64,000 nt of DNA. Origin: Ruegeria sp. EL01 (GTDB lineage: Bacteria > Pseudomonadota > Alphaproteobacteria > Rhodobacterales > Rhodobacteraceae). The position numbers and the translations under genes are program-made. Positions within the stretch are counted from its first letter, which is position 1, and each line of letters begins with the position of its first letter. Shown piece by piece: positions 7,508-16,306 of this stretch. The notes beneath the pieces were generated by a model that was not told the origin of the DNA, did not search any database, and saw only the letters and a program-made list of their open reading frames with translations. The stretch spans positions 51,433 through 115,432 of the forward strand of contig NZ_OMPS01000018.1 in NCBI RefSeq assembly GCF_900313035.1, written 5' to 3'.

Positions 7508-9336
7508 GGGTTGCCGACCTCATAAACCCGTTCAAGAACATCGAAACGCCCCCACCACAAACCTTAGGGGCGTTCATTCGCTGGAGCCTGTCCGGCGCGT
7601 GGCCAATGCTGTTTATCGCGGCGTTCTTCTCGGCAACCGCTGGCGCAATGGAAGCCGGAACCGCCTGGATTCTCGGTTGGGTGATCGATGTGGCAACCTC
7701 TAGCGGGCCCGATGAATTTCTGACCGCGGGCAACATGTGGATGATCTTCGGCGCGGTGGCGTTCTTCATGCTGTTGCGACCCATCCTGTTTGGGCTGTCA
7801 TCGGTGTCGAACAACTATATCGTCATGCCCAATATCCCGCCCCTGGTTCTGGCCAAGCTGAACCGCTGGACGCTGGGCCAGTCGGTGACTTATTTTGACG
7901 ACGATTTCGCGGGCCGGATTGCTCAGAAGCAGATGCAAACCTCGAACGCCATGGCCTCGGTCGTGTCCGAAACGATCAGTGCAATTGTCTTCGCTTTGGC
8001 CTCGCTTGTGGGTTCTTTACTTTTGTTAGGGTCTATACATCCGCTGGTGATGCTGCCGTTTGTGACTTGGCTTGTGGTGTATTTCCTGCTGGTGCGATGG
8101 TATCTGCCGCGCATCCGCAAGCGGTCGGCAGAACGGGCCGGGGCGCGGGCGATGGTGTCCGGGCAGGTGGTCGATACGATCACCAATATCAAAACCGTCA
8201 AACTGTTTGCGCACGCGGATTTCGAAGATCTGGCCGCGCGGCACTCGATGGTTGAACTGCGCGAAAGATCGTTAGATTTCGGCAAACTGTCGGCCAGCTT
8301 CCGTTTTGTTCTAATGACACTGGCCGGGATTCTGCCGGTCTTGTTGTTGGGCGCCACACTCTGGTTATGGCAGGCAGGCAGTGCAACCGCTGGTGATATC
8401 GTTGCGGCGGGTGCCGTTTCCATCCGCATTGCGCAAATGACAGGCTGGGTCAGTTTCACGCTGATGGGTCTGTATGCCAATGTTGGCGAAATCGAGAACG
8501 GTATGAAGACGCTGGCCAAACGCGACCGGGTCGAGGACGCATCACAGGCCACTGATCTGCTCGTTACCGAAGGCAGCATCGCCTTCGACGCCGTCAGTTT
8601 TGCCTATGGTCGGGATGTCGGGGGTGTCACGGATCTGAACCTGACCGTAAAACCGGGTGAAAAGCTCGGCATTGTTGGTGCGTCCGGGGCTGGGAAATCA
8701 ACCTTGGTTTCGCTGTTGTTGCGGCTCTATGACGGGGAAAAAGGTGCAATTCGCATCGATGGGCAGGATGTGTCGCAAGTGACCCAGGACAGCCTGCGCC
8801 GCCAGATCGGCATGGTCACGCAAGAAACAGCAATGTTCAATCGTTCGGCCCGTGAGAATATCCTCTATGGCCGACCGGACGCCCGAGAGGCTGAGATGGT
8901 CGAGGCTGCAAACAAGGCCGAAGCGCATGAGTTCATCCTTAGTCTTCAGGATGCACATGGCCGCACCGGGTATGACGCGCATCTGGGTGAGCGGGGCGTA
9001 AAACTCAGCGGGGGTCAACGTCAGCGGATCGCATTGGCCCGTGCCATTCTCAAGGATGCGCCGATCCTGGTGTTGGACGAGGCAACATCAGCGCTTGATT
9101 CCGAGGTCGAGGCTTCGATCCAGACCGCGTTACACCGGGTGATGCAGGGCAAAACGGTTCTGGCCATAGCGCATCGTCTTTCGACGCTCAGCGAAATGGA
9201 TCGGATCATCGTGTTGGACCATGGTCATATCGTGGAAAGTGGTTCCCATGACGATTTACTGGAACACGGCGGGCTTTATGCGCGGTTCTGGCATCGTCAG
9301 TCGGGCGGGTTCATTCAGGCCGAAGCCGCCGAATAA
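7504..9336 (+). CDS. ABC exporter half-transporter, second of a pair
   Basis: A 610-aa paralogue of the preceding gene with the same layout: about six membrane segments in residues ~25-320, then an ATPase domain with Walker A GASGAGKST, signature LSGGQRQR and DEATSALD. The ATPase halves are close copies, sharing QVTQDSLR and AEAHEFIL stretches, which points to tandem duplication followed by divergence of the membrane halves. The start overlaps the first gene's stop (ATGA). The partner relationship is inferred from adjacency and overlap. Confidence 0.9.
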   Translation: MRVADLINPFKNIETPPPQTLGAFIRWSLSGAWPMLFIAAFFSATAGAMEAGTAWILGWVIDVATSSGPDEFLTAGNMWMIFGAVAFFMLLRPILFGLSSVSNNYIVMPNIPPLVLAKLNRWTLGQSVTYFDDDFAGRIAQKQMQTSNAMASVVSETISAIVFALASLVGSLLLLGSIHPLVMLPFVTWLVVYFLLVRWYLPRIRKRSAERAGARAMVSGQVVDTITNIKTVKLFAHADFEDLAARHSMVELRERSLDFGKLSASFRFVLMTLAGILPVLLLGATLWLWQAGSATAGDIVAAGAVSIRIAQMTGWVSFTLMGLYANVGEIENGMKTLAKRDRVEDASQATDLLVTEGSIAFDAVSFAYGRDVGGVTDLNLTVKPGEKLGIVGASGAGKSTLVSLLLRLYDGEKGAIRIDGQDVSQVTQDSLRRQIGMVTQETAMFNRSARENILYGRPDAREAEMVEAANKAEAHEFILSLQDAHGRTGYDAHLGERGVKLSGGQRQRIALARAILKDAPILVLDEATSALDSEVEASIQTALHRVMQGKTVLAIAHRLSTLSEMDRIIVLDHGHIVESGSHDDLLEHGGLYARFWHRQSGGFIQAEAAE

Positions 9337-9375
9337 GGGTTTTGTTGCAGGTAATCCCCCGGTATCAGGCCACCT

Positions 9376-10605
9376 ATGACACGACAATTCACTATAAACC
9401 GCCTTGGGCATCAGGGCGATGGCATCGCGGATGGCCCGATCTATGCGCCGCGCACCCTGCCGGGTGAGGTGGTCAGCGGTACGCTGCTTGGCCAACTCCT
9501 GACCGATATTCGGGTGGACACCCCCTCCGATCATCGGGTGAAGGCGCCGTGCCGGCACTACAAAGCGTGCGGGGGGTGCCAGTTGCAGCATGCGTCTGAT
9601 GCGTTTGTTGCAGATTGGAAAGTCGACATTGTGCGCAACGCGCTGGCCGCGCAGGGGTTAGAGGCGCATATGCGCCCGATCCAGACGTCGCCTGAACGAT
9701 CCCGCCGCCGGGCCACGATCACTGTGCGTCGGACAAAAAAGGGCACGCTGGCCGGGTTTCATGGGCGCGCATCAGATACCATCACGGAAATTCCTGACTG
9801 TCACTTGCTGGATCCGGCCCTGATCGCCGCAATTCCGGTGGCCGAGGCGTTAGCTGTTTTGGGCGGCAGTCGGAAAGGGACTCTTGCCGTCACGCTGACC
9901 CTGTCTGAGGGTGGTTTGGATGTTGCCGTCAAAGGCGGCAAGCCGCTGGATGGGCCTTTGGAACTGGCGCTGGCGTTGGCCACGGAAAGGCACGCGCTTG
10001 CGCGGCTCAGCTGGGATGGCGAAGTGATTGCTATGCGCCACACCCCTGTTCAACGGTTTGGAGATGTCGCGGTCGTGCCCCCTTCGGGCGCGTTTCTGCA
10101 GGCGACGAAAGACGGAGAACAGGCTCTATTAAGGGCTGTTTTGGAAGCAACCCAAGGTGCTAAGCGTGTGGCCGACCTATTTGCAGGCAGCGGAACGTTT
10201 TCGTTGCCGCTGTCACTAGGCGCCGAAGTCCACGCTGTTGAAGGCGAGGCGGCGATGATGCAGGCGCTGGATCTGGGCTGGCGCAGGGCACAGGGCCTCA
10301 AACGCGTAACGACCGAAGCGCGGGACTTGTTCCGACGTCCGTTGATGCCGGATGAACTTAAGCGCTTCGACGCCGTCGTACTGGATCCGCCGCGTGCGGG
10401 GGCCGAGGCGCAAGTGGCCGAACTGGCTCGGGCCCGCCGCCCGGTGGTTGCCTATATCTCGTGCAACCCGGTGACCTTTGCGCGCGACGCTAAGTCCCTT
10501 GTCGATGTCGGATACACCCTTAAATGGGTACAGGTTGTTGACCAATTTCGGTGGTCGTCACATACGGAACTTGCCGCGCGGTTTGTGCTGAACCCCGGAT
10601 CTTGA
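9376..10605 (+). CDS. RlmD/TrmA-family RNA (uracil-C5) methyltransferase
   Basis: A 409-aa SAM-dependent RNA m5U methyltransferase. The N-terminus looks like a TRAM RNA-binding domain. A 4Fe-4S cluster is supported by C59, C65, C68 (CRHYKACGGC) and C142. The Rossmann motif is DLFAGSGTFSLPL, and the catalytic nucleophile is C363 in ISCNPVTFARD, with the conserved glutamate in SSHTE. The iron-sulfur cysteines favour the RlmD/RumA group, which methylates 23S rRNA, over TrmA. Which uridine is modified cannot be read from sequence. It stands 39 bp after the ABC pair. Confidence 0.88.
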   Translation: MTRQFTINRLGHQGDGIADGPIYAPRTLPGEVVSGTLLGQLLTDIRVDTPSDHRVKAPCRHYKACGGCQLQHASDAFVADWKVDIVRNALAAQGLEAHMRPIQTSPERSRRRATITVRRTKKGTLAGFHGRASDTITEIPDCHLLDPALIAAIPVAEALAVLGGSRKGTLAVTLTLSEGGLDVAVKGGKPLDGPLELALALATERHALARLSWDGEVIAMRHTPVQRFGDVAVVPPSGAFLQATKDGEQALLRAVLEATQGAKRVADLFAGSGTFSLPLSLGAEVHAVEGEAAMMQALDLGWRRAQGLKRVTTEARDLFRRPLMPDELKRFDAVVLDPPRAGAEAQVAELARARRPVVAYISCNPVTFARDAKSLVDVGYTLKWVQVVDQFRWSSHTELAARFVLNPGS

Positions 10606-10626
10606 GCAGACAGGAGAGAGCGAGAC

Positions 10627-11412
10627 ATGGGGTTCAATCAGCGCTTGCTGGCCATCATCGAAGCGCCAGCCTTCGGGCGGTTCATTACCGGTGTCATTAT
10701 CTTCAATGCCGTGCTTTTGGGAATGGAGACCTCTCCCACGCTGATGGCACAAGCGGGCCCTTTGATCGTGTTTCTGGACAGTATTTGTCTGGGCATCTTT
10801 GTTATCGAGATCGGGGTGAAGCTGATCGCCACTGGTCGCAGGTTCTTTACCAGCGGTTGGAATATCTTTGATTTCCTGATCGTTGGGATCGCGCTGGTTC
10901 CGGGCGGTGGTGGGCTGTCCGTTTTGCGGGCCCTGCGTATCCTGCGGGTACTACGTGTCATATCAGTCGCGCCACGCCTGCGTCGAGTGGTCGAAGGCTT
11001 TATCTCGGCCCTGCCGGGTATGGCCAGCGTTTTTCTGTTGATGGCCATCCTGTTCTATATTGGCGCTGTGATCTCGACCAAACTGTTCTCGGCCACGTTC
11101 CCAGACTGGTTCGGCGATCTGGGTCTGTCGGCCTATACGTTGTTCCAGATCATGACGCTGGAAAGCTGGTCGATGGGCATTGTTCGCCCGGTGATGGAGG
11201 TGTACCCCTACGCTTGGCTGTTCTTTGTTCCCTTCATCATGGTCACGACATTTGCGGTGGTGAACTTGCTGGTCGGCCTGATCGTAAATTCGATGCAGGA
11301 TGCCCATCATGCCGAAGATGAGGTGAAAACCGATGCCTATCGGGATGAGGTAATTGCGCGGCTTGAAAACATCGAACACCATTTAATTGGGCAGCCGAAC
11401 AGCAAAAAGTGA
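10627..11412 (+). CDS. Bacterial voltage-gated sodium channel (NaChBac/NavAb type)
   Basis: A 261-aa single-repeat six-segment channel subunit that should assemble as a tetramer. S1-S4 occupy residues ~15-115. S4 carries arginines every third position (R101, R104, R107, R110). S5, the pore and S6 follow at ~130-222. The selectivity filter TLESWS (177-182) is the form found in sodium-selective NaChBac, NavAb and NavSp. The C-terminus (~225-261) is charged and helical, as expected for the tetramerising coiled coil. It likely carries depolarisation-gated Na+ influx at the cytoplasmic membrane, linked to motility or pH behaviour in marine bacteria (family knowledge). Confidence 0.93.
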   Translation: MGFNQRLLAIIEAPAFGRFITGVIIFNAVLLGMETSPTLMAQAGPLIVFLDSICLGIFVIEIGVKLIATGRRFFTSGWNIFDFLIVGIALVPGGGGLSVLRALRILRVLRVISVAPRLRRVVEGFISALPGMASVFLLMAILFYIGAVISTKLFSATFPDWFGDLGLSAYTLFQIMTLESWSMGIVRPVMEVYPYAWLFFVPFIMVTTFAVVNLLVGLIVNSMQDAHHAEDEVKTDAYRDEVIARLENIEHHLIGQPNSKK

Positions 11413-11470
11413 TTTCAGTTTCTATTTTTTTGGCATAATGACTGAAAAAAAGAAGCAGGCAGTGAAAAAA

Positions 11471-11989
11471 ATGGATCGTCGAGTATTTGGATTGGGCGCT
11501 ATGGCAACGCTGAGCCTTTCGGCTTGTGCCTCAGCTGGCCCGAGAATTTTAACTTACAATGGGCCCGAGGTGACCTCGCTTGTGGTGAACAAGGGCTCGC
11601 GCAGACTTTATCTTCTTCATAATGAGCAGGTCCTTCGGGAGTATGAAGTTGATTTGGGATTTGCGCCCAACGGGACCAAGATCAAACGCGGTGATGGTCG
11701 CACCCCTGAGGGTACATATCTGATCGACCGCCGAAACCCCCGCAGCCGGTATCACCTGTCGCTGGGCATCTCTTATCCCGACTCGCAGGACATCGCATCG
11801 GCGAAAGCTGCAGGCGTTGATCCGGGCGGGGATATCTTCATTCATGGTCAGCCCAATCTGCGGTCTGAATTCAAGCGCGCGAAAAAGACGCCGGATTGGA
11901 CGGCAGGCTGTATCGCGGTGAAGAACGACGAGATTGAAGAGATCTATGCGATGGTCAATCGCGGTACGCTGATCACTCTGCGCGCTTAG
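11471..11989 (+). CDS. L,D-transpeptidase (YkuD domain) lipoprotein
   Basis: A 172-aa cell-wall enzyme. The chosen ATG gives an N-terminus MDRRVFGLGAMATLSLSAC with a lipobox (LSAC), so the mature protein should be lipid-anchored. Upstream in-frame starts (GTG 11462, ATG 11438, and one at 11387 inside the channel gene) are possible. The YkuD catalytic region has FIHGQPN and the active-site cysteine in WTAGCIAV, a variant of the usual S-x-GC-I-R/N pattern. It likely forms 3-3 peptidoglycan crosslinks or attaches proteins to peptidoglycan. It is divergent in content from the channel gene but on the same strand. Confidence 0.85.
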   Translation: MDRRVFGLGAMATLSLSACASAGPRILTYNGPEVTSLVVNKGSRRLYLLHNEQVLREYEVDLGFAPNGTKIKRGDGRTPEGTYLIDRRNPRSRYHLSLGISYPDSQDIASAKAAGVDPGGDIFIHGQPNLRSEFKRAKKTPDWTAGCIAVKNDEIEEIYAMVNRGTLITLRA

Positions 11990-11999
11990 CTTTTGGTGA

Positions 12000-13430
12000 T
12001 TACGGTCTCCATTGGCCAAATCCAAATTGCAGATAGTCGCGGTGATACGCCTCGGCTGCCAACGCCTCGAGTTGTTCGTCGTAAATCTGGGCGAGCGTAT
12101 AGGGCGTATCTTCTGCGCGCACAGCTGGTTCAGGCGGGTTTGAGTGCCCCATTGAACGACCGAGCGCTGGCAAGGCCGTTCCCAGTTCCTCTTCTCGCAG
12201 GATCAGATCTGGCATGGCGAACCCCGACATCCCCTCGATCACCAAAGACTGACTGCACCAGGCTCCGTCTACGCGGATCGGCGTCTGGCCATCCAGGTTG
12301 TGGCGCAGAAAGGTCAGAAAGGCAGCAAATGCCTCATAGTGCTGGTCGATGGAATAGTTGTTGTCCCGCACTTGTCCCGGGATTGGCAATTTGAACCGAT
12401 TGCGCAGCGTGTGCCGGATCACCTGATAGCTGCCCGGCCCCTTGTTCAGAATACGGCTGCAAAAGGCGGTGTGCGCCCGGGCCAACGGGTGGCGTAGAAC
12501 CGTGAATTTGCGATGCCCCGTTTGGGATTGCATCCATGCGCGGGTTTGCTTGCGACTGCGATCCGTGATCAGCTCTTCGGGGCCGCTTTCGTCCAGTTTC
12601 GCCAGCCAATCCCTGATCACCGGCTCAACACCGCTGCGGATGGGCAGATACATAAGTGGGGTTTTGGTCGCAGCCACATAAAGTGCCGCTGCCGGACCGC
12701 GCCGGGGTTCAAAATTCGGGGTGCGGTGCAGGTTGAACCAATCCACTCCTACCAGCGATTGTTCCATATCGTCCGGATTGGTCACCTTTGACAAAGGTGC
12801 GGCCGGGTTTTGCGGCTTTAGCGTATCGTCCAATTGATCCAGACGCCCTTCAACACCCAACCACCCAGCCAATCCATTCAGGACATTCAGCTGGTTCAGA
12901 TCGTCGTAACCGATGTAAAACGCGGTCTGGCCGGATTTCTGCAGGTGGTTTAGCAGAAACTCCTGATGGCGCTGCAGGTTATCGAGATAGCCTGCAAATT
13001 CTTCGGGATCAAATTCAACCTGCGCGTCCAGGCGGCGTTTGATGTTCTTCAGTTGCCACTGTTTGGTCGCGCGCGCAATTTTCAGCGAAAGATAGCTGTC
13101 CAGCGGATTGCGGGTCAGTATGATCTTGGCGCATTTAGGATCGTTTAGCGCAGGCTCAAGAACCCGCGGATCGTGATCCTGGAAATAGCGGAAGCCGTTC
13201 AGGCATCCCGGGGCTGACTGAATGGCATTGATCAGTTGTGTTGGGTCAGTGTCGCGTTCAGCCAGCGAAACACCCAGCAGGTCTTCGGATTTTAGTCGGC
13301 CGATGAAATGTGGGTTGAACGCCTCACCATGGCAGGTAATGCCGTCAATTGCATTCAGATTGGCTTCCAACAGGTTCGAGCCAGTGCGCATTGCGGCCAG
13401 AACGATGAAGTAGTCGAACTTGGCTGACAT
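12000..13430 (-). CDS. Two-part sulfotransferase (PAPS-dependent)
   Basis: A 476-aa protein with sulfotransferase signatures in its N-terminal half. The 5'-phosphosulfate-binding loop is AAMRTGSNLLE (~12-22) and the 3'-phosphate-binding segment is ILTRNPLDSYLSLK. The C-terminal half has FTVLRHPLARAHTAFCSRI, which resembles the 3'-phosphate motif of a second sulfotransferase-like domain (carbohydrate type). It may therefore be a tandem-domain enzyme. It is the last gene of a minus-strand run with glycosyltransferases, galE, kdsB and cysQ, so a glycan acceptor is likely. The acceptor sugar is unknown. Confidence 0.8.
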   Translation of the reverse strand: MSAKFDYFIVLAAMRTGSNLLEANLNAIDGITCHGEAFNPHFIGRLKSEDLLGVSLAERDTDPTQLINAIQSAPGCLNGFRYFQDHDPRVLEPALNDPKCAKIILTRNPLDSYLSLKIARATKQWQLKNIKRRLDAQVEFDPEEFAGYLDNLQRHQEFLLNHLQKSGQTAFYIGYDDLNQLNVLNGLAGWLGVEGRLDQLDDTLKPQNPAAPLSKVTNPDDMEQSLVGVDWFNLHRTPNFEPRRGPAAALYVAATKTPLMYLPIRSGVEPVIRDWLAKLDESGPEELITDRSRKQTRAWMQSQTGHRKFTVLRHPLARAHTAFCSRILNKGPGSYQVIRHTLRNRFKLPIPGQVRDNNYSIDQHYEAFAAFLTFLRHNLDGQTPIRVDGAWCSQSLVIEGMSGFAMPDLILREEELGTALPALGRSMGHSNPPEPAVRAEDTPYTLAQIYDEQLEALAAEAYHRDYLQFGFGQWRP

Positions 13431-13436
13431 CGGCGA

Positions 13437-15143
13437 TCACTGCACCAGATAGGGTTTGCGGTAGGGTTTGGTCTGGGTTCCGAACACATCATCGGCGGGG
13501 AAATCACCCATCAGGTACGGGTGCATTCCTTGGTTCTTCAAGTTCTGCAGGAACTGACCGAACCCGGACAGGTCGACCATTGTCGGGGCTTCGGTCACGT
13601 GGCTTGCCTGCTGTGTTCCGATTTCATCGATAATGCTTTGCAATGGCTCCATCGGGGATTCGATGAACTCTGCCAGGGTCCAACTGCGCATCCGGGCTTT
13701 GGTCCAGACCGAGGTCAGAATCTCGAGCTGTTTGGATTCGATCTGCTGCAGTCGGGCGGCTTCGGTTCGGATATCTGCGAAATTCATGTTCGATCGGAAT
13801 AGGTTTATTGCCCAAGCCCCGGTGATCACCGATATTTGGGCGTTTTTGTCCCGTGCCAGTAACCAGTTGATGTCCTGTGTGTCCGATGGTCCAAACTGAA
13901 AACACTGGCGTTCGCCGCGCGTGTTCCAGATCAAGTTCGACAGAAACGCCGTCGGGTTATAGTCGCGCAAAGTTGCACTGTCGCTGAGCGCACCATTGGT
14001 GATGGTTTCACCTTGCGCAAACTCTGCCCGGTCAGGGCCAAACAAATGTCCGTGGATCTTGGCACCGGTGGTGTCTGACAGCCAGGCTTCGAACCCGTCG
14101 AACACTTCGGAGAAACCTTGAAACACGCAATACGGGGATGAGGTCAGGCCGTTTTCGCTGCCATGCCTGGGAAAGCGGCTTTGCATGTACAAGCCATCGC
14201 GGCCATGCGTCCGCCGTTCAACTGCCTTGGCGAACACCCGGTCGATCTTGCCGGGATTGGGCTCGGCTGGTTTCATAGCCCCGGCCTGATCGGTCAGAAA
14301 GGACTGGTATAGCCGATCCGCGCGCCACCAGATTTTCCGGGCGACAAAGCAATCCGACCGGCGCAAAAGCTGCAAATGATCATCATAAAAGATATGTGGT
14401 CGTCCCTGATAGTCGAATTTCGACAGGGTTAGCGACCGGCTTTCGATATGGGTCGAATACAGCCGCGCCAGAGTTTGAAAGTAGCTTTCGTCCGGGATCC
14501 AGACGTGCCGAAAATACGCGTCATAAAGCTTGCGCTTCGGATCCTGCAGGACCGCTGACAATGTTTGGCGGGTCAGGCACCACCACTGACTGCCCATATG
14601 CGGCATCAATCCTTCGGGTATCCGGCGGCGGATGCCCAGCGCGCGTTGCACTTTGACATAGGTGTCAAACAGTTTGCGATGTTTGCGCCATGAGAATGGG
14701 AAGCGCAGCGTGAAACGTTCATGATCCAAGCCGCCTATGGTCCAACTGACATCAGCTGTTGTTGCGCTTTCGATAAAATCAACACGGGGTCGATCTGCAA
14801 GATAGTCGATCAATTCTTGGACTGGGCGCAAAGGCAGACAGGCACCCGAGGACAGAAACACGTGGCGGACATCAGGGAATGATTCGAGCAGCAGTTCGGA
14901 CGCGCGTTGCGAGGCGGCGACGATACCCCAGCCGCCCCAGTCGCAGATATGCCGGTTCGAGAAGACGATCAGCGGATTGTCCGCGCAAGAGGAGACAAAT
15001 CTGGAATAGTCTACGTCTGGCACTTTGCGATCGACATGAATCACGACAGGGCACCCGGCTGCAGTCCAGTGTCGTGCCACCTGTTCGGCGCGGTCCAGTG
15101 CCGTGTGCACCAGCATGACGATGCCAAGGCCGCTCATGCCCAA
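13437..15143 (-). CDS. GT14 beta-1,6-N-acetylglucosaminyltransferase-like glycosyltransferase
   Basis: A 568-aa protein. Residues ~5-290 match the Core-2/I-branching (GT14) fold: LGIVMLVHTA at the start, VVIHVDRK, the WGGWGIV stretch, FLSSGACLPLRP and MGSQWWCLT. The remaining ~270 residues correspond to the C-terminal domain found on roseobacter homologues (annotated DUF5928), whose role is unknown. The product likely transfers an aminosugar or related residue to a surface glycan. The start overlaps the upstream glycosyltransferase stop by 10 bp; an ATG at 15137 is an alternative start. Confidence 0.82.
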   Translation of the reverse strand: MGMSGLGIVMLVHTALDRAEQVARHWTAAGCPVVIHVDRKVPDVDYSRFVSSCADNPLIVFSNRHICDWGGWGIVAASQRASELLLESFPDVRHVFLSSGACLPLRPVQELIDYLADRPRVDFIESATTADVSWTIGGLDHERFTLRFPFSWRKHRKLFDTYVKVQRALGIRRRIPEGLMPHMGSQWWCLTRQTLSAVLQDPKRKLYDAYFRHVWIPDESYFQTLARLYSTHIESRSLTLSKFDYQGRPHIFYDDHLQLLRRSDCFVARKIWWRADRLYQSFLTDQAGAMKPAEPNPGKIDRVFAKAVERRTHGRDGLYMQSRFPRHGSENGLTSSPYCVFQGFSEVFDGFEAWLSDTTGAKIHGHLFGPDRAEFAQGETITNGALSDSATLRDYNPTAFLSNLIWNTRGERQCFQFGPSDTQDINWLLARDKNAQISVITGAWAINLFRSNMNFADIRTEAARLQQIESKQLEILTSVWTKARMRSWTLAEFIESPMEPLQSIIDEIGTQQASHVTEAPTMVDLSGFGQFLQNLKNQGMHPYLMGDFPADDVFGTQTKPYRKPYLVQ

Positions 15144-16207
15144 TTTCCTTTTGACATAAGACCAAGGATCTCAAGCTGTCGCCAATTGATGAACTTCTCG
15201 GAACAGGTGCACCAGAACACGGGTTTGTCCGCAAGCTGTTGCGCATAGGCTTTGTATTCGTCGGACCCGCGATAGTGCTCTCCGCGCTGAAGCTCCTCAT
15301 GCGCTTTGTCGCCCAGGGTATCGATCAGCTTGGCATGCAATAATGCGCCGCTGGTCTTTTCTCCGCCCCACTCGTCATAGACCTGGTTCAGGCCGCGCGG
15401 CAAAAGCGAATGGGTCGAGCTGACATAGGCGTAGCGCCGATCCCATTTGACCAGTGGGATCTTGTTAAGCGCTGGGGCTTTGGCCGGAGTCTCATGAAAG
15501 AACACGCGCGCGCGCGGCCCGCCCTGAATCCAAAGGTTTTTGTAATCTGGATTCTTGGTGATCGTGTAGTTTCCGGCATCAAACCAACGTGCGATATCAA
15601 ATGGGTTTTGCCCTTCGGTGTAAGGCTCGGCGTCCACTGGCCCCTCAGGGTACATGTCAATCAACATAGTGCCAAAGCTGCGCACGGAGCAGCCGTCCAG
15701 CCAGTCGGTTAAGGCGCGGATCGGTCGTGTGTCGCAAAACGGGTAGATAAAGAACTCATCCGGATCAACAGTCAGAACCCAATGCCCATGTGCATATTTC
15801 CGGAGCAGGTAGTTCGACCAGTCCAGCCCATAGGACGCTTTCTTGTAACTGGTCTTTGTGCGCCAGACCGAGACATCGGGCTGCGCCTGCAAAAACTCAA
15901 AGCTGCCGTCATCGCTGTCATTGTCGACAAACAGAAAGTGATTGATGCCCAGCTTGCGGTAGTAATCCAGAAGGAAAGGCAGGCGGATCTTCTCGTTCCG
16001 GATGACACTCATCAACAGGATATCATCCGGACGGATCGCCGCTGTATTGGTGCTGGCCGGCTTTAATTCGCGTCGTTTCTTAACACATCGCAGAATACGG
16101 CGCTTGCGCCGCAATCTCATTCGATATGATCCCCATAGGCTCACGCGACTGCCCAACCTTTTGTTTAACGCGAGCGTTCCCCGGGTCTGCCAAGACGTGT
16201 TTGGCAC
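15134..16207 (-). CDS. Family 2-like glycosyltransferase (Glyco_tranf_2_4 type), paralogue A
   Basis: A 357-aa predicted cytoplasmic glycosyltransferase. The N-terminal ~60 residues are very basic (RMRLRRKRRIL). The catalytic core shows SVIRNEKIRLPFLLDYYRKLG, FLFVDNDSDDGS and a metal-binding VDPDEF. Later conserved blocks are DMYPEGP, LWIQGGPRARVFF and LNKIPLVKW. Donor and acceptor are unknown. It is a clear paralogue of the next gene upstream, sharing the same ordered blocks. It belongs to the surface-glycan run on the minus strand. Confidence 0.83.
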   Translation of the reverse strand: MPNTSWQTRGTLALNKRLGSRVSLWGSYRMRLRRKRRILRCVKKRRELKPASTNTAAIRPDDILLMSVIRNEKIRLPFLLDYYRKLGINHFLFVDNDSDDGSFEFLQAQPDVSVWRTKTSYKKASYGLDWSNYLLRKYAHGHWVLTVDPDEFFIYPFCDTRPIRALTDWLDGCSVRSFGTMLIDMYPEGPVDAEPYTEGQNPFDIARWFDAGNYTITKNPDYKNLWIQGGPRARVFFHETPAKAPALNKIPLVKWDRRYAYVSSTHSLLPRGLNQVYDEWGGEKTSGALLHAKLIDTLGDKAHEELQRGEHYRGSDEYKAYAQQLADKPVFWCTCSEKFINWRQLEILGLMSKGNWA

Positions 16208-16306
16208 CAGGGTCGTGCTGATTTATGCCATTTATGCATCTTGCAAAGCAATGGATTTAAAAGCCGTTAGTGACGAGCATGGTTTTTATGCCCTTGTTTT
16301 CTGTGG

